From positions 186,001 through 250,000 of the forward strand of contig NZ_JAWDKB010000001.1 of the NCBI RefSeq assembly GCF_032714495.1: 64,000 nucleotides of DNA, in the 5' to 3' direction. Origin of the DNA: Methanorbis rubei (GTDB lineage Archaea; Halobacteriota; Methanomicrobia; Methanomicrobiales; Methanocorpusculaceae). Within the stretch, counting starts at the first letter, position 1, and each line of letters starts with the position of its first letter. The position numbers were made by a program, and so were the translations under genes. This document shows, one piece after another, positions 1 through 8,262 of this stretch. The notes beneath the pieces are model-generated. The model was not told the origin of the DNA and ran no database searches. It worked only from the letters and a program-made list of their open reading frames with translations.

Positions 1-255
1 GTAGTCCAAGGGGAGGCCGAGGATGCCGTGCGCAGCAATCCAGACCGCACGATGTTTGAGGATATCGATCACTTTTCCTCGAATGGTGACGGTTGCTCTG
101 AGATATCCGTCGCCGTTTTGGTGGAATGCGACCGGCCTGCCCGTCCGGCGGTTCATGATGGTGCCTCTTGCGACGTTGTAGTCCCAGGCTCCGGTGGCAA
201 ACTTCATCCAGGCGATTACGTCGCCTGCGTGAATGGCGATTGTGGGTCTGGTCAT
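1..255 (-). CDS. HNH-endonuclease-like protein, N-terminal part (runs off the left edge)
   Basis: The reading frame opens with ATG at 255 and is still open at base 1, giving 85 residues. Residues about 34-70 (NRRTGRPVAF, then NGDGYLRATV, then KHRAVWIAAHG) look like the start of the phage and homing-type HNH endonuclease fold, in which a Gly-Tyr strand precedes the first catalytic His. The catalytic HNH core would lie beyond the edge, so activity cannot be judged. The start overlaps the stop of the upstream gene in an ATGA arrangement, suggesting translational coupling. Such genes are usually phage- or plasmid-derived, which suggests the accessory region continues to the left. The family call is moderate. 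Confidence 0.5.
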   Translation of the reverse strand, partial: MTRPTIAIHAGDVIAWMKFATGAWDYNVARGTIMNRRTGRPVAFHQNGDGYLRATVTIRGKVIDILKHRAVWIAAHGILGLPLDY

Positions 256-728
256 GGCCGGCCTCCCTGATTTTTTGCCTGCCGGAACGTTTCGGCGAGT
301 TCGCGGGTCCGGTGCTGGAGAAGTTTGGGCCGCCTGATGTTCTGATAAATTTTCATACAGAAGTCGAGGTCTTCGGGGGCTGGGAGCACTCCGCATTTTT
401 CGAGGACTGTTGTTTCGATATCGCCCCTGAGGAGTGCGAGTGCGGTTTTGCCGCCCCGCATGGCAATCACGGGAAACGCAATTGCGTCGTATGCGTCAAG
501 GATTGCCTGGCGTGTTTCATCGCGCGTTTGGGCGATCTCACGGATTTCCTTAATCCATGTGCTGGCGTCAGCTGGAATTTCTTGTCCGACTGCGGACGGG
601 CCGTAGATTGTTGTCTGCAAGAGGGCGGTTACGTAGTCGGTACGGCTTTCAAATCCTGTTGCTTGCAGGATTTTGTCGAGGATAGCGATATCCTCTTCTT
701 CGAGTTGTAGGTTGAGTCCGATTCTCAT
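252..728 (-). CDS. Small ribbon-helix-helix-like protein with extended C-terminus
   Basis: A 158-residue protein. The first 45 residues (MRIGLNLQLEEEDIAILD, then ATGFESRTDYVTALLQ) have the beta strand-helix-helix pattern of ribbon-helix-helix (RHH) DNA-binding proteins, with the ESRTDYV segment typical of helix B. The remainder is mostly helical and unrecognised. I chose the ATG at 728 over an in-frame ATG at 758 because a perfect 14-bp inverted repeat (733-746) lies between them, as expected for an operator just upstream of the start. The 3' end overlaps the HNH-like gene by 4 bp. It is probably an autoregulator of a mobile-element operon; function is inferred. Confidence 0.6.
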   Translation of the reverse strand: MRIGLNLQLEEEDIAILDKILQATGFESRTDYVTALLQTTIYGPSAVGQEIPADASTWIKEIREIAQTRDETRQAILDAYDAIAFPVIAMRGGKTALALLRGDIETTVLEKCGVLPAPEDLDFCMKIYQNIRRPKLLQHRTRELAETFRQAKNQGGRP

Positions 729-732
729 GGTT

Positions 733-746
733 GTGGTTTTTACCAC
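733..746. promoter_or_regulatory. Inverted repeat upstream of the RHH-like gene
   Basis: GTGGT-TTTT-ACCAC is a perfect inverted repeat ending 5 bp upstream of the ATG at 728 on the minus strand. Its position fits an autoregulatory operator for the ribbon-helix-helix-like product. No binding data; inference from symmetry and position only. Confidence 0.4.
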
Positions 747-752
747 TGCCGT

Positions 753-1051
753 GATCATGAGTCAAGAGTCATGAGTCAACGATCATGAATTGATCGAGCC
801 TTCTGGGATGTTTGAGTTTCCCCTCTCTATTTTTTTCTTTTTTTCTTTTTTCTTTTTCATCAGGAAATTGTTCAGATTTATTATGTCTGAGCTGCATAGT
901 ATACAACAGGACTGCGGGATGTTGTGTTGTCTGTCATTTCGATGAGAGAGAACGCGGGGCCGCAAGTTTGGTGTTGTCTGTTTTTTCCTGTGTGTGATCA
1001 ATTCATGACTCTTGACTCTTGATCATTGACTCATGACTCTTGATCAATTCT
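753..1051. repeat. Pair of inverted heptamer-repeat arrays flanking about 200 bp
   Basis: Bases 753-796 and 995-1051 are arrays built from 7-nt units (GAGTCAA, GAGTCAT, GAATTGA and GATCA variants) in opposite orientation, so the block reads as one large inverted repeat. The interior contains a pyrimidine-rich tract at about 816-858 and no convincing gene. The arrangement resembles a non-coding MITE-like element or short tandem heptamer arrays known from some other prokaryotes. The whole gene-free stretch 759-1190 is accounted for by this block plus about 140 bp in which I see nothing. Confidence 0.6.
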
Positions 1052-1190
1052 TGAGGGAAAGATGTTTGAAGGTTCGCGTCGTATAGGGTAAATGTCTGGT
1101 CCGGAAATTTTCTGTTTGAGTCAGGAGTTTGGGGTCAGACACTTCTGTTTTTGTTCGGCAGAGGACGTTAATGTGGTTCACGCAAGGGTC

Positions 1191-1400
1191 TCAGGGACTG
1201 TTTTGATCAGTTCTGATGCCGGTGCGGATCAGTTCGCGGATGGTTTCGCTGCGGTTTTTACCGGTGGCGATGGTTTTTGCGATGATGTAGTCTGCCATGT
1301 CGACACTGATGAGGAGATGGATGTCTACGTCATAGATGCTGCGGTTGTAGTTTTCAAGCAGCTGTCCGATGGTTTTGATGTGTGGTTTTCGTTTGTTCAT
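1191..1400 (-). CDS. Short ribbon-helix-helix-like protein
   Basis: A 69-residue basic protein. Residues 26-66 (DIHLLISVDMADYIIAKT, then GKNRSETIRELIRTGI) match the ribbon-helix-helix pattern: a short strand, helix A, then helix B beginning NRSETI, very common in CopG/Arc-type repressors. No toxin gene is visible next to it, so it is not obviously one half of an addiction pair. It lies near a second RHH-like gene and inverted repeats, consistent with a small regulatory region from a mobile element. The ATG at 1400 is the only good start. Confidence 0.6.
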   Translation of the reverse strand: MNKRKPHIKTIGQLLENYNRSIYDVDIHLLISVDMADYIIAKTIATGKNRSETIRELIRTGIRTDQNSP

Positions 1401-1496
1401 GATTCATCTATGTTTGTTTTGCGGTGTTGGTGGTGGGGTTGTTCCGCTGTCCCCGTTCTGTGATTGATCGGGATGTAAGATAATACTGAGTTTTTT

Positions 1497-1515
1497 TATG
1501 TCATGTTCTGACATA
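1497..1515. promoter_or_regulatory. Inverted repeat upstream of the 69-residue RHH-like gene
   Basis: TATGTCA-TGTTC-TGACATA is a perfect 7-bp-arm inverted repeat about 100 bp upstream of the start at 1400. It is a candidate operator or hairpin; function unknown. Confidence 0.3.
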
Positions 1516-1828
1516 TTTTCAGATAGTTTTATCAGATGTTCTACATTTTTCTTGGAGAGCCTCGGCTGGTGTGATGTCTGTTGATTGGTGCGTTGGTGTC
1601 CGTGTCGGGCAAACCGGCTAAATGATGGGCTCTGTTTGAGCTGTCAACCGGACGGGTCGTAGGTGATGCGGGCGCTTTGCGAGAGGTTGCGGCATCTGGT
1701 TAATTGAGTGTTTTTGCGAGGAGGGGTATTAATTTTTGCGGGATTTTTGGTGATGGGGGACGAGAAAAAAAGTTGTGTTTGTGGTGTTTTTGGGCGGCTG
1801 TTTTTCCGGTGAGAGATATTTGGGCGTT

Positions 1829-2128
1829 GAGATTTTTTGAATAGGAATTTCCGGATTCATATCGAGTCCGCGCGGAAGTCCCGTGTGCGTATTTTTCGGG
1901 AAATACTTATGAAAACACCTGCGTTGGAATAATATGGCCGCAAATTGAGTATTTTATCTCGTAAAAAACGAGCATAATTGATCAATGTGATCAATTTTGC
2001 GGATTATTTTGAGATAGATTCATAATACCATGCCAGCCACATACTCATTATCTCAGGATAATTGACAGGATTTTGTGGGGGCGCGGCAATTTTTGCGCAA
2101 AAGTCCTGTCTGCTTCAGGAGGAGTTGT
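1829..2128 (+). promoter_or_regulatory. Upstream region shared in part by the two surface-protein paralogues
   Basis: Two anchor words recur upstream of both paralogues at almost the same spacing: GAGATTTTTTGA at 1829 and 5185, and GAGATAGATTCATAAT at 2011 and 5366 (182 versus 181 bp apart). A weaker match (ATATCGA.TTCGCGCG) lies between. The second anchor sits 118 and 114 bp before the respective ATG. This indicates duplication of gene plus promoter and probable shared regulation. SD-like AGGAGG is at 2118-2123. Confidence 0.5.
1977..1995. promoter_or_regulatory. Inverted repeat in the promoter region of the first surface protein
   Basis: ATTGATCA-ATG-TGATCAAT has perfect 8-bp arms and sits 34 bp before the shared GAGATAGATTCATAAT word. 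It is absent upstream of the paralogue, so it may give the first gene its own control. The TGATCAAT core also occurs within the heptamer arrays at 753-1051. Confidence 0.4.
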
Positions 2129-4888
2129 ATGTTGTTACCAATATGCGGAAAAAGAAATCCCAGTGAAAGAGCAGGGGCTGCCCTGTCTGCGTCATCGTTT
2201 TTGAAATATTCGGGCGAATCAAACCGTCTTTTGTGTGTCTCTGTTGCTTTTTTGGCTGTGTCTGTGCTGATGGTTGGAGCTGCGAGTGCGGCACCAATTG
2301 GTAGCTGGACCGATGCCGGTGAGTATGATATATCATGGTATTCTCCGGGTGGCGGCGACTCCGCCGCCACCCCTTATCTGATCAACAATTCGTCGCAGCT
2401 CGCCGGCATCGCAGTCCTCACTCTTGGCCTGAGCGAAGATCCTGCTAATTATTTTGCCGGAAAATACTTCCTGCTGACGAACGAGTCTGCGGATGCGTAC
2501 AATCTCGCCGAGCACCACTGGACGCCGATTGGTGATTACACCAAAGAGTTTCAAGGCAACTTCGATGGAGGCAATAGGACGATTTCTGACATGAATGTCA
2601 GCATCCATACCGATAGTGGATATTTCCGCGGCGGGCTTTTTGGATATGTGAGAGACGCTACGATCAAAAACGTGCGTCTGGAAAATGCTGTGGTAAATGT
2701 AAGCTCAACCACCAACCCATGTGCAGGTGGTATTGCCGGATATCTGCATAACAGTAGCATCAGTAACAGCTATGTAACCGGCACCGTGACTGCTACCGGC
2801 GCACAATGGTCGTATGCCGGTGGTTTAGTCGGGGTTCTGGATCGCAGCAGCATCAGCAGCAGCTATGCCACCGGCAACGTAATTACCGACGCCATTACCG
2901 ACTCGTATGCCGGCGGTTTTTCTGGTTTCATGCGTAACAGCACCATCAGTGGCAGCTATGCGACCGGAAGCGTACATGCAAGTGCAACGGCAGCCACTGG
3001 TTCCCCTCACTCGTATGCTGGCGGTTTTGTCGGATATCTGAACTCCGGCAGCAGTATTGTCGGCTGCCATCATACAACTGGCGAGGTAACTGCCTCCAAC
3101 ACTGGCATCGGCACCTCGTATGCTGGTGGTGTTTCCGGATATTTAGGCAGCGACAGCAGCATCAGTAACAGCTATGCAACAGGCAATGTAACCGCGTCTG
3201 ACGCTTACGCCTCGTGTGCTGGTGGTGTTTCCGGATATTTAGACAGCGGCATCAGCATCCGTGACAGCTATGCCACCGGCAACATAACTGGATCCTCCTC
3301 CTCCACCTCGTGTGCTGGTGGCTTTGTCGGATGTCTGAACTCCGGTAGCAGCATCCGTGACAGCTATGCCACCGGCAACGTAAGTACGAGCGGCCTCATC
3401 TATTCTTATGCTGGCGGTTTTTCTGGTTTCATGCGTGACAGCACCATCAGTAACAGCTATGCGACCGGAAGCGTACATGCAAGTGCAACGGCAGCCACTG
3501 GTTTCCCTCACTTGTATGCTGGCGGTTTTGTCGGATATCTGAACTCCGGCAGCAGTATTGTCGGCTGCCATCATACAACTGGCGAGGTAACTGCCTCCAA
3601 CACTGGCATCGGCACCTCGTATGCTGGTGGTGTTTCCGGATATTTAGGCAGCGACAGCAGCATCAGTACCAGCTACGCGACCGGCAGTGTGCGTACAATC
3701 GACAACGTACTTGCCAGCACGTTCACCAACTCGTATGCCGGCGGTTTTACCGGATTTTTGAAAAACGGCAGCATCAGTACCAGTTATGCCACCGGCAGTG
3801 TGAATGCGACGGCCTCCGCTACCTCTCATGCTGGCGGTTTTGCCGGGTATCTGGATTTCGACAACAGTAGCATCAGTAGCAGTTATGCCACCGGTAACGT
3901 AAGTACGAGCGGCATCTACTCTTCTGCCGGCGGTTTTACCGGATATCAGCTCGGCAGCACTGTCAAAAACTCAATCTCACTCAACCAGTATGTGACCCTC
4001 ATCTCAGGCAGCTCATACATTGGGCGTGTATCAGGATACGGCACTCCCACTAACTCCTCTGGATGGATCAATGTAAGCGGAAAAATCGGTGGCGGTACCC
4101 CGTTCATCTTCATCGGCGATGCACAAAATGGAACCACTGTCGACAGTACAACAGTATGGAACAATTCAACCTTCTTCAGCGGTATCTTCGACAACTTCGC
4201 CGACAACTGGACGATGAGTACGGTCGACACCTATCGTCTTCCAATTCTGAAATGGCAGCCGTTCGGCCCGGACTTTGATGCCTCGTATCTCAAACCAAGT
4301 TCTGGTGAGATAGATTCTCCCACCCCAACGCCCACTCTCATCACTCCTACCATCACCCCTCCCGTTCCTAACACTCCACCAACCCCTCCCACTCTGTCAT
4401 CTCCTCCCACCTCGGCACCTACCGTCTCCTCCTCTGACGGCAACATGGAGAACGCGCTTCGTGTGCTCTTCGACTCGAGAGGCGGCAGCTTTGTGCAGCC
4501 GGCAACCGGCCTCTCCTATGGCGACCGCGTACCACCGCCGACTGCACCGATCAAGACCGGTTCTACCTTCGCCGGCTGGTACAAGGATGAAGAGTGCACC
4601 ATTCTCTGGATCTTCAGCGAGGATGCAGTTCCGGGCGACATGACGCTGTATGCGAAGTGGACATCCACCAAATCAGTTGCGTCCATGACCGCGGCGGCAA
4701 CACAGACCGCAACCCCGCAGCCTACTATGGTCTCAGGAACAGCTTCTGCAACGCAAGAGGCGACACCCTCGCCGTCTGCGACGCCGACCGCCGTCCCGCC
4801 GACCATGACCGAAGCGCCCGCACCAATGTTCGGCATGCTTATCGGGCTGCTTGCGGCTGGTGTTCTGATGAGAAGGCGACTCCCGTAA
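2129..4888 (+). CDS. GLUG-repeat surface protein with InlB-type repeat and C-terminal sorting-like signal
   Basis: A 919-residue exported protein. A basic N-terminal stretch precedes a signal segment at about 34-55 (ending ASAAP). Residues about 60-690 hold about twelve repeats of the form YAGG-F-x-GY followed by SSIS-x-SYATGNV, the GLUG motif of adhesin-like beta-helical proteins. A Pro/Thr-rich linker follows, then one Listeria-Bacteroides (InlB B) repeat (LFDSRGGSF to TLYAKW), another Thr-rich linker, and a C-terminal PMFGMLIGLL hydrophobic segment with Arg-Arg-Arg, similar to archaeal PGF-CTERM anchors. I chose ATG 2129 over GTG 2075 because AGGAGG lies 5 bp upstream. Probably S-layer-attached; ligand unknown. 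Confidence 0.75.
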   Translation: MLLPICGKRNPSERAGAALSASSFLKYSGESNRLLCVSVAFLAVSVLMVGAASAAPIGSWTDAGEYDISWYSPGGGDSAATPYLINNSSQLAGIAVLTLGLSEDPANYFAGKYFLLTNESADAYNLAEHHWTPIGDYTKEFQGNFDGGNRTISDMNVSIHTDSGYFRGGLFGYVRDATIKNVRLENAVVNVSSTTNPCAGGIAGYLHNSSISNSYVTGTVTATGAQWSYAGGLVGVLDRSSISSSYATGNVITDAITDSYAGGFSGFMRNSTISGSYATGSVHASATAATGSPHSYAGGFVGYLNSGSSIVGCHHTTGEVTASNTGIGTSYAGGVSGYLGSDSSISNSYATGNVTASDAYASCAGGVSGYLDSGISIRDSYATGNITGSSSSTSCAGGFVGCLNSGSSIRDSYATGNVSTSGLIYSYAGGFSGFMRDSTISNSYATGSVHASATAATGFPHLYAGGFVGYLNSGSSIVGCHHTTGEVTASNTGIGTSYAGGVSGYLGSDSSISTSYATGSVRTIDNVLASTFTNSYAGGFTGFLKNGSISTSYATGSVNATASATSHAGGFAGYLDFDNSSISSSYATGNVSTSGIYSSAGGFTGYQLGSTVKNSISLNQYVTLISGSSYIGRVSGYGTPTNSSGWINVSGKIGGGTPFIFIGDAQNGTTVDSTTVWNNSTFFSGIFDNFADNWTMSTVDTYRLPILKWQPFGPDFDASYLKPSSGEIDSPTPTPTLITPTITPPVPNTPPTPPTLSSPPTSAPTVSSSDGNMENALRVLFDSRGGSFVQPATGLSYGDRVPPPTAPIKTGSTFAGWYKDEECTILWIFSEDAVPGDMTLYAKWTSTKSVASMTAAATQTATPQPTMVSGTASATQEATPSPSATPTAVPPTMTEAPAPMFGMLIGLLAAGVLMRRRLP
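2920..3671 (+). repeat. 501-bp-offset internal duplication within the GLUG repeat gene
   Basis: Bases about 2920-3170 recur nearly identically at about 3421-3671, an offset of 501 bp, exactly 167 codons. The repeated part includes the unusual GCHHTTGEV unit, which appears twice in the protein. Near-identity points to a recent in-frame duplication or gene conversion. Confidence 0.75.
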
Positions 4889-5479
4889 GGGAGTAATCAC
4901 ACTTTTTTCATGGATGTTACGCGGTAGAATGCTGCGAAAAACTTTATTGGTTTTTTGAGAAAAAATCGCGAGAGAGTGGTGGATGGGGAGAATAAAGATC
5001 TGAAAACATGAATCGCACTTTAGGTTTTCATCTGCTAACTGATATCTCGCTCGCCTGTATTTTCCAGAACAATTGTGGGAAATACTCATTATTGCGAGAT
5101 TTTGGTTGATAGTGAGAAATAAGATAGATAGTGATTGTGATGCCTGAGGAAGGTTGTTTCCTAAGATATGAGGAAATAGACTTTGAGATTTTTTGATAAA
5201 AATTTTAAGGTAAATATCGAATTCGCGCGAGTGATTTGATGATCTTTTTTCAGAAATAATATCGGAAAAATGGATTAGATATGAATTTCAAAACACACAT
5301 TCGGTTGGTGGCATATTCAAAATAGGAATAATATGAGCAGTATGGGCAATTTAACAAGCAGTATAGAGATAGATTCATAATGTCACGTCATCCACCTACT
5401 AATATCTTAGGATGCAATGATTCAATTTTGAGATCGGTGCTGTTTACTCAAAATTTTATCGCTTCTGAGGGGAATTTAC
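4889..5479. other. Gene-free region between the two surface proteins
   Basis: No credible gene. A T-run at 4902-4908 could end transcription of the first paralogue. GTTACGCGGT at about 4919 matches the terminal word of the palindromic repeat family at 32767, possibly a relic. A GAAAAC...GTTTTC hairpin lies near 4999-5029. From 5185 the sequence is the upstream region related to that of the first paralogue. Confidence 0.5.
5185..5479 (+). promoter_or_regulatory. Upstream region of the second surface protein (related to 1829-2128)
   Basis: Carries the same anchor words as the first paralogue (GAGATTTTTTGA at 5185; GAGATAGATTCATAAT at 5366) but lacks the ATTGATCA inverted repeat. An SD-like GAGGGGA lies at 5467-5473, about 6 bp before the ATG at 5480. 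Confidence 0.45.
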
Positions 5480-7714
5480 ATGCTTTTACGTATCTATGGG
5501 AAAAAAACTCCCAATAATAGAGTGGGAGCCCTCGCTCACGGCTGTGTGCCCGTGTCTTTGGTTCCCAACGAGAGTAGTGGAACAAATCTGAAGCGAGTTG
5601 CGGTCATGCCTCTAAATAGGAGATGTGGAGTAAATCGTCTCTGGCTTGCGACTGCTGTGTTTTTACTGATGTGTGTGCTGATGGCGGGAACTGTGAGTGC
5701 GGAGGATAATTGGAATAACCACATTAATGCAACGTGGTACTCTGACAATGGTGGGATCAATCCCGCTGACAACACATACTATATCTACAATGCTGAGAGT
5801 CTTGCTGCATTTGCCAAAAGTGTAACTGTGGATGGGAACACGTATCAGGGCATGACCATCAAGCTCATGAGAGACATTGATCTTGGTGAATATTACTGGA
5901 CACCGATTGGCACCGAGTCGATAAATTTTAAGGGTACCTTCGATGGAAATGGCAAAAACATTTCATACATGAACATTGACATTTCTGGAAATTCTGATTC
6001 ATCAGTTGGGTTTTTTGGATATGTGGCAGGTGGTACGATCAAAGATCTACATCTGAAAAATGCCATAGTAAATCAGAACACTACCGTGAGCAAGTATACA
6101 TTATGTGTGGGAGGTATAGTTGGACACATCGGGAAAGGGAAGATTATCAACTGTTCGATAGACGGCTCTGTTGCAGCACATCCTAATGTTGCGCCCACGT
6201 GGCTGGTTATTGGCGGGGTAGCAGGACAAGTCGAGAGCAGTAATATTGCAAACAGTTATTCAGCCAGTGATATAATCGCGAATTACGGAGGAAGAGACAC
6301 TTTCTATGCAGGAGGAATCGCCGGGCATGTCAGTACAGAGAGTCGTATCGACAGCTGTTATTCTACAGGTAATGTACGCACAAATAGTCAATCCAGTTAT
6401 ATAGAAGGAGCCGGCGGTGTTGTTGGGGCTCTGGATGGTAGTATCAGTAATAGCTATGCGACAGGTGACGTAAGTGCGATCATTTTCTCCTCCACCTACA
6501 CGGGTGCCGGTGGTGTTGTTGGATTTGGAAATTCAGACAGCAGTATTACCAATTGCTATGCAACTGGCAACGTAAGTACATCTGGTTCCTCTACCTATTT
6601 GTGTGCAGGCGGCGTTGTCGGTCTTACATTCCATAGCATCACAAACTCCGTTGCATTCAACCAACAGGTGAGTATCTCAAGCGGTTCATTCATCGGACGA
6701 GTCGCAGGTTACGGTAGCGTCGTCGATTCCTATGGCTGGTCTAACGTAACCGGAAAAATCGGCGATGACATTTCTGGTTTCTTCATCGAAGGAGGAAAAA
6801 ACGGAACCAACGCCAGTAGCGAAACTCTGTGGGATAATATAACCTTCTTCCGCAGCACCTTCACCGACTTTGACACCAACTGGAAAATGAGCACGAAAGA
6901 AACCTACCGTCTTCCGATTCTGATATGGCAGAGCTCAGCCCCGGACTTTGATGCCTCCTATCTCGATAACAATAAACCCGAACCAATTACTGTTGAGATA
7001 GAGGGACCTGTCAATCCTCAGTTGGGAGTTGCAGCACAGTATTCGGCGACGCCAAATATCCCTGACGCCGCGTACGAATGGAAAGTGGACGATACCACCC
7101 TCCCTAACACAGGCCGCGAAATCACGTACACCTTTACCAGTGCCGGAACATACCGCATCTCCGTCACCGCAACTGTGGGCACCACCACTGCATCCGCACA
7201 AAAACTCGTCACCGTGTCAGCTCCGCCGGTTCCCACGCCCCAACCGTCCATCCCATCAGAAGACAGCAACACTGACTACTCCTATCGTGTGCTCTTCGAC
7301 TCCGAAGGCGGCAGCTTCGTACCACCTGCCACCGACCTCTCCTCCGGTGACCGCATAGCACAACCGATGTCGCCAACCAAAGACGGCTACACCTTCGCCG
7401 GCTGGTACAAAAACGAAGCCGGCACCATTCCCTGGACCTTCAACGAAGACGCTGTCCCGGGCGACATAACACTGTATGCAAAGTGGATACCTATTGAATC
7501 AACCACGGTCATGACCACAGCAGCCACAGAGGCAGCAACCCCGCAGCCAACAACTGTCTCCGAGACAGCTTCTGCAACACGAGAGGCTACGGCCTTGCCC
7601 ACGACGATGCCCACAGATATCTCGCCGACACTGACCAAGGCGTCCACACCGGTGTTCGGCATCCTTACCGGACTGCTTACGGCTGGTGTACTGATCAGAA
7701 GACGCCTCTCGTAA
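5480..7714 (+). CDS. GLUG-repeat surface protein with PKD and InlB-type domains
   Basis: A 744-residue paralogue of the preceding surface protein. The first 17 residues (MLLRIYGKKTPNNRVGA) resemble those of the paralogue, supporting this start despite the unusually long stretch before the signal segment at 54-73. The N-terminal half has fewer GLUG-like units (about four SYATG-type), followed by a PKD-like domain at about 512-590 (AAYEWKVDD, TYTFTSAGTYRISVTA), an InlB-type repeat (LFDSEGGSF to TLYAKW), Thr-rich sequence, and a PVFGILTGLL membrane segment ending Arg-Arg-Arg. Probably a cell-surface adhesin or structural glycoprotein; many Asn-x-Ser/Thr sites are present. Confidence 0.75.
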   Translation: MLLRIYGKKTPNNRVGALAHGCVPVSLVPNESSGTNLKRVAVMPLNRRCGVNRLWLATAVFLLMCVLMAGTVSAEDNWNNHINATWYSDNGGINPADNTYYIYNAESLAAFAKSVTVDGNTYQGMTIKLMRDIDLGEYYWTPIGTESINFKGTFDGNGKNISYMNIDISGNSDSSVGFFGYVAGGTIKDLHLKNAIVNQNTTVSKYTLCVGGIVGHIGKGKIINCSIDGSVAAHPNVAPTWLVIGGVAGQVESSNIANSYSASDIIANYGGRDTFYAGGIAGHVSTESRIDSCYSTGNVRTNSQSSYIEGAGGVVGALDGSISNSYATGDVSAIIFSSTYTGAGGVVGFGNSDSSITNCYATGNVSTSGSSTYLCAGGVVGLTFHSITNSVAFNQQVSISSGSFIGRVAGYGSVVDSYGWSNVTGKIGDDISGFFIEGGKNGTNASSETLWDNITFFRSTFTDFDTNWKMSTKETYRLPILIWQSSAPDFDASYLDNNKPEPITVEIEGPVNPQLGVAAQYSATPNIPDAAYEWKVDDTTLPNTGREITYTFTSAGTYRISVTATVGTTTASAQKLVTVSAPPVPTPQPSIPSEDSNTDYSYRVLFDSEGGSFVPPATDLSSGDRIAQPMSPTKDGYTFAGWYKNEAGTIPWTFNEDAVPGDITLYAKWIPIESTTVMTTAATEAATPQPTTVSETASATREATALPTTMPTDISPTLTKASTPVFGILTGLLTAGVLIRRRLS

Positions 7715-8034
7715 GGGAGAAATTGAGCAGACAGCAGGCATGTGAACAAGGGAGTAACCACTCTCCTTCTTTCTGCTCGGTATTGATGTTCGGTTGGGTG
7801 GTGATATGTGGAAACACGACTCATCGCTCAACAAAATACCATTCTACAAAAGTCCCCACAGCACAAATGCTTCCATCGGCGGCATTAGACAATCCTGTAT
7901 ACAATAGATGCTCCAGACGCTTTCATGTAATTCCTGTCTGGAAAAAAAGGGCTCTCACCACCTAATGCTCGCATCGACAACAAGCAGCACACGTCATTGC
8001 GGGTTTGTCTGCCGAAACCGGTCGCAACAACACT

Positions 8035-8215
8035 GTTCGCGTCGATGTCCCTATTTTGTGTGTTTTGTAGTATTTCGCAAGGTAAAAATAGTTCGTGTCT
8101 TTTCGTGTGGTTCTGCGAAGCTGCGATGCAATGAGCACGACGGAACGGCGTGCAAAGCAGTAAGCAGACCGTAGGAATGCGGTCCGTGTCTCAAAAACCG
8201 CACCGCGTAAATTCC
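8035..8215. repeat. Degenerate member of the dispersed intergenic repeat family
   Basis: The left part (ATTTTGTGTGTTTTGTAGTA, then TTCGTGTCTTTTCGTGT) matches the element at 42655-42960. The right part (GCAAAGCAGTAAGCAGACCG then TAGGAATGCGG) is a diverged copy of the GCGAAGCGGTAAGCAGGCCG module of the elements at 50607 and 55663. It thus looks like a mixed, decayed copy. Confidence 0.5.
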
Positions 8216-8262
8216 GCTCATAAAAACAACCAATGTTTTTTTCCAAACGAAATAATTACACC

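Larger units (their letters stand above)
1401..2128. other. Gene-free region between the RHH-like gene and the first surface protein
   Basis: No convincing reading frame on either strand. It contains the inverted repeat at 1497-1515, a CTCG...CGAG hairpin near 1957-1972, the inverted repeat at 1977-1995, and from 1829 onward an upstream region resembling that of the paralogous gene at 5480. Bases about 1520-1820 show nothing recognisable. Confidence 0.5.

Noticed and set aside
168-710. 180-residue open frame on the plus strand
   Set aside because: Antisense to the RHH-like gene; Cys/Phe-rich shadow composition.
783-1001. 72-residue frame with Lys runs inside the heptamer element
   Set aside because: The Lys run is only the pyrimidine tract read in reverse; no RBS and no protein-like pattern.
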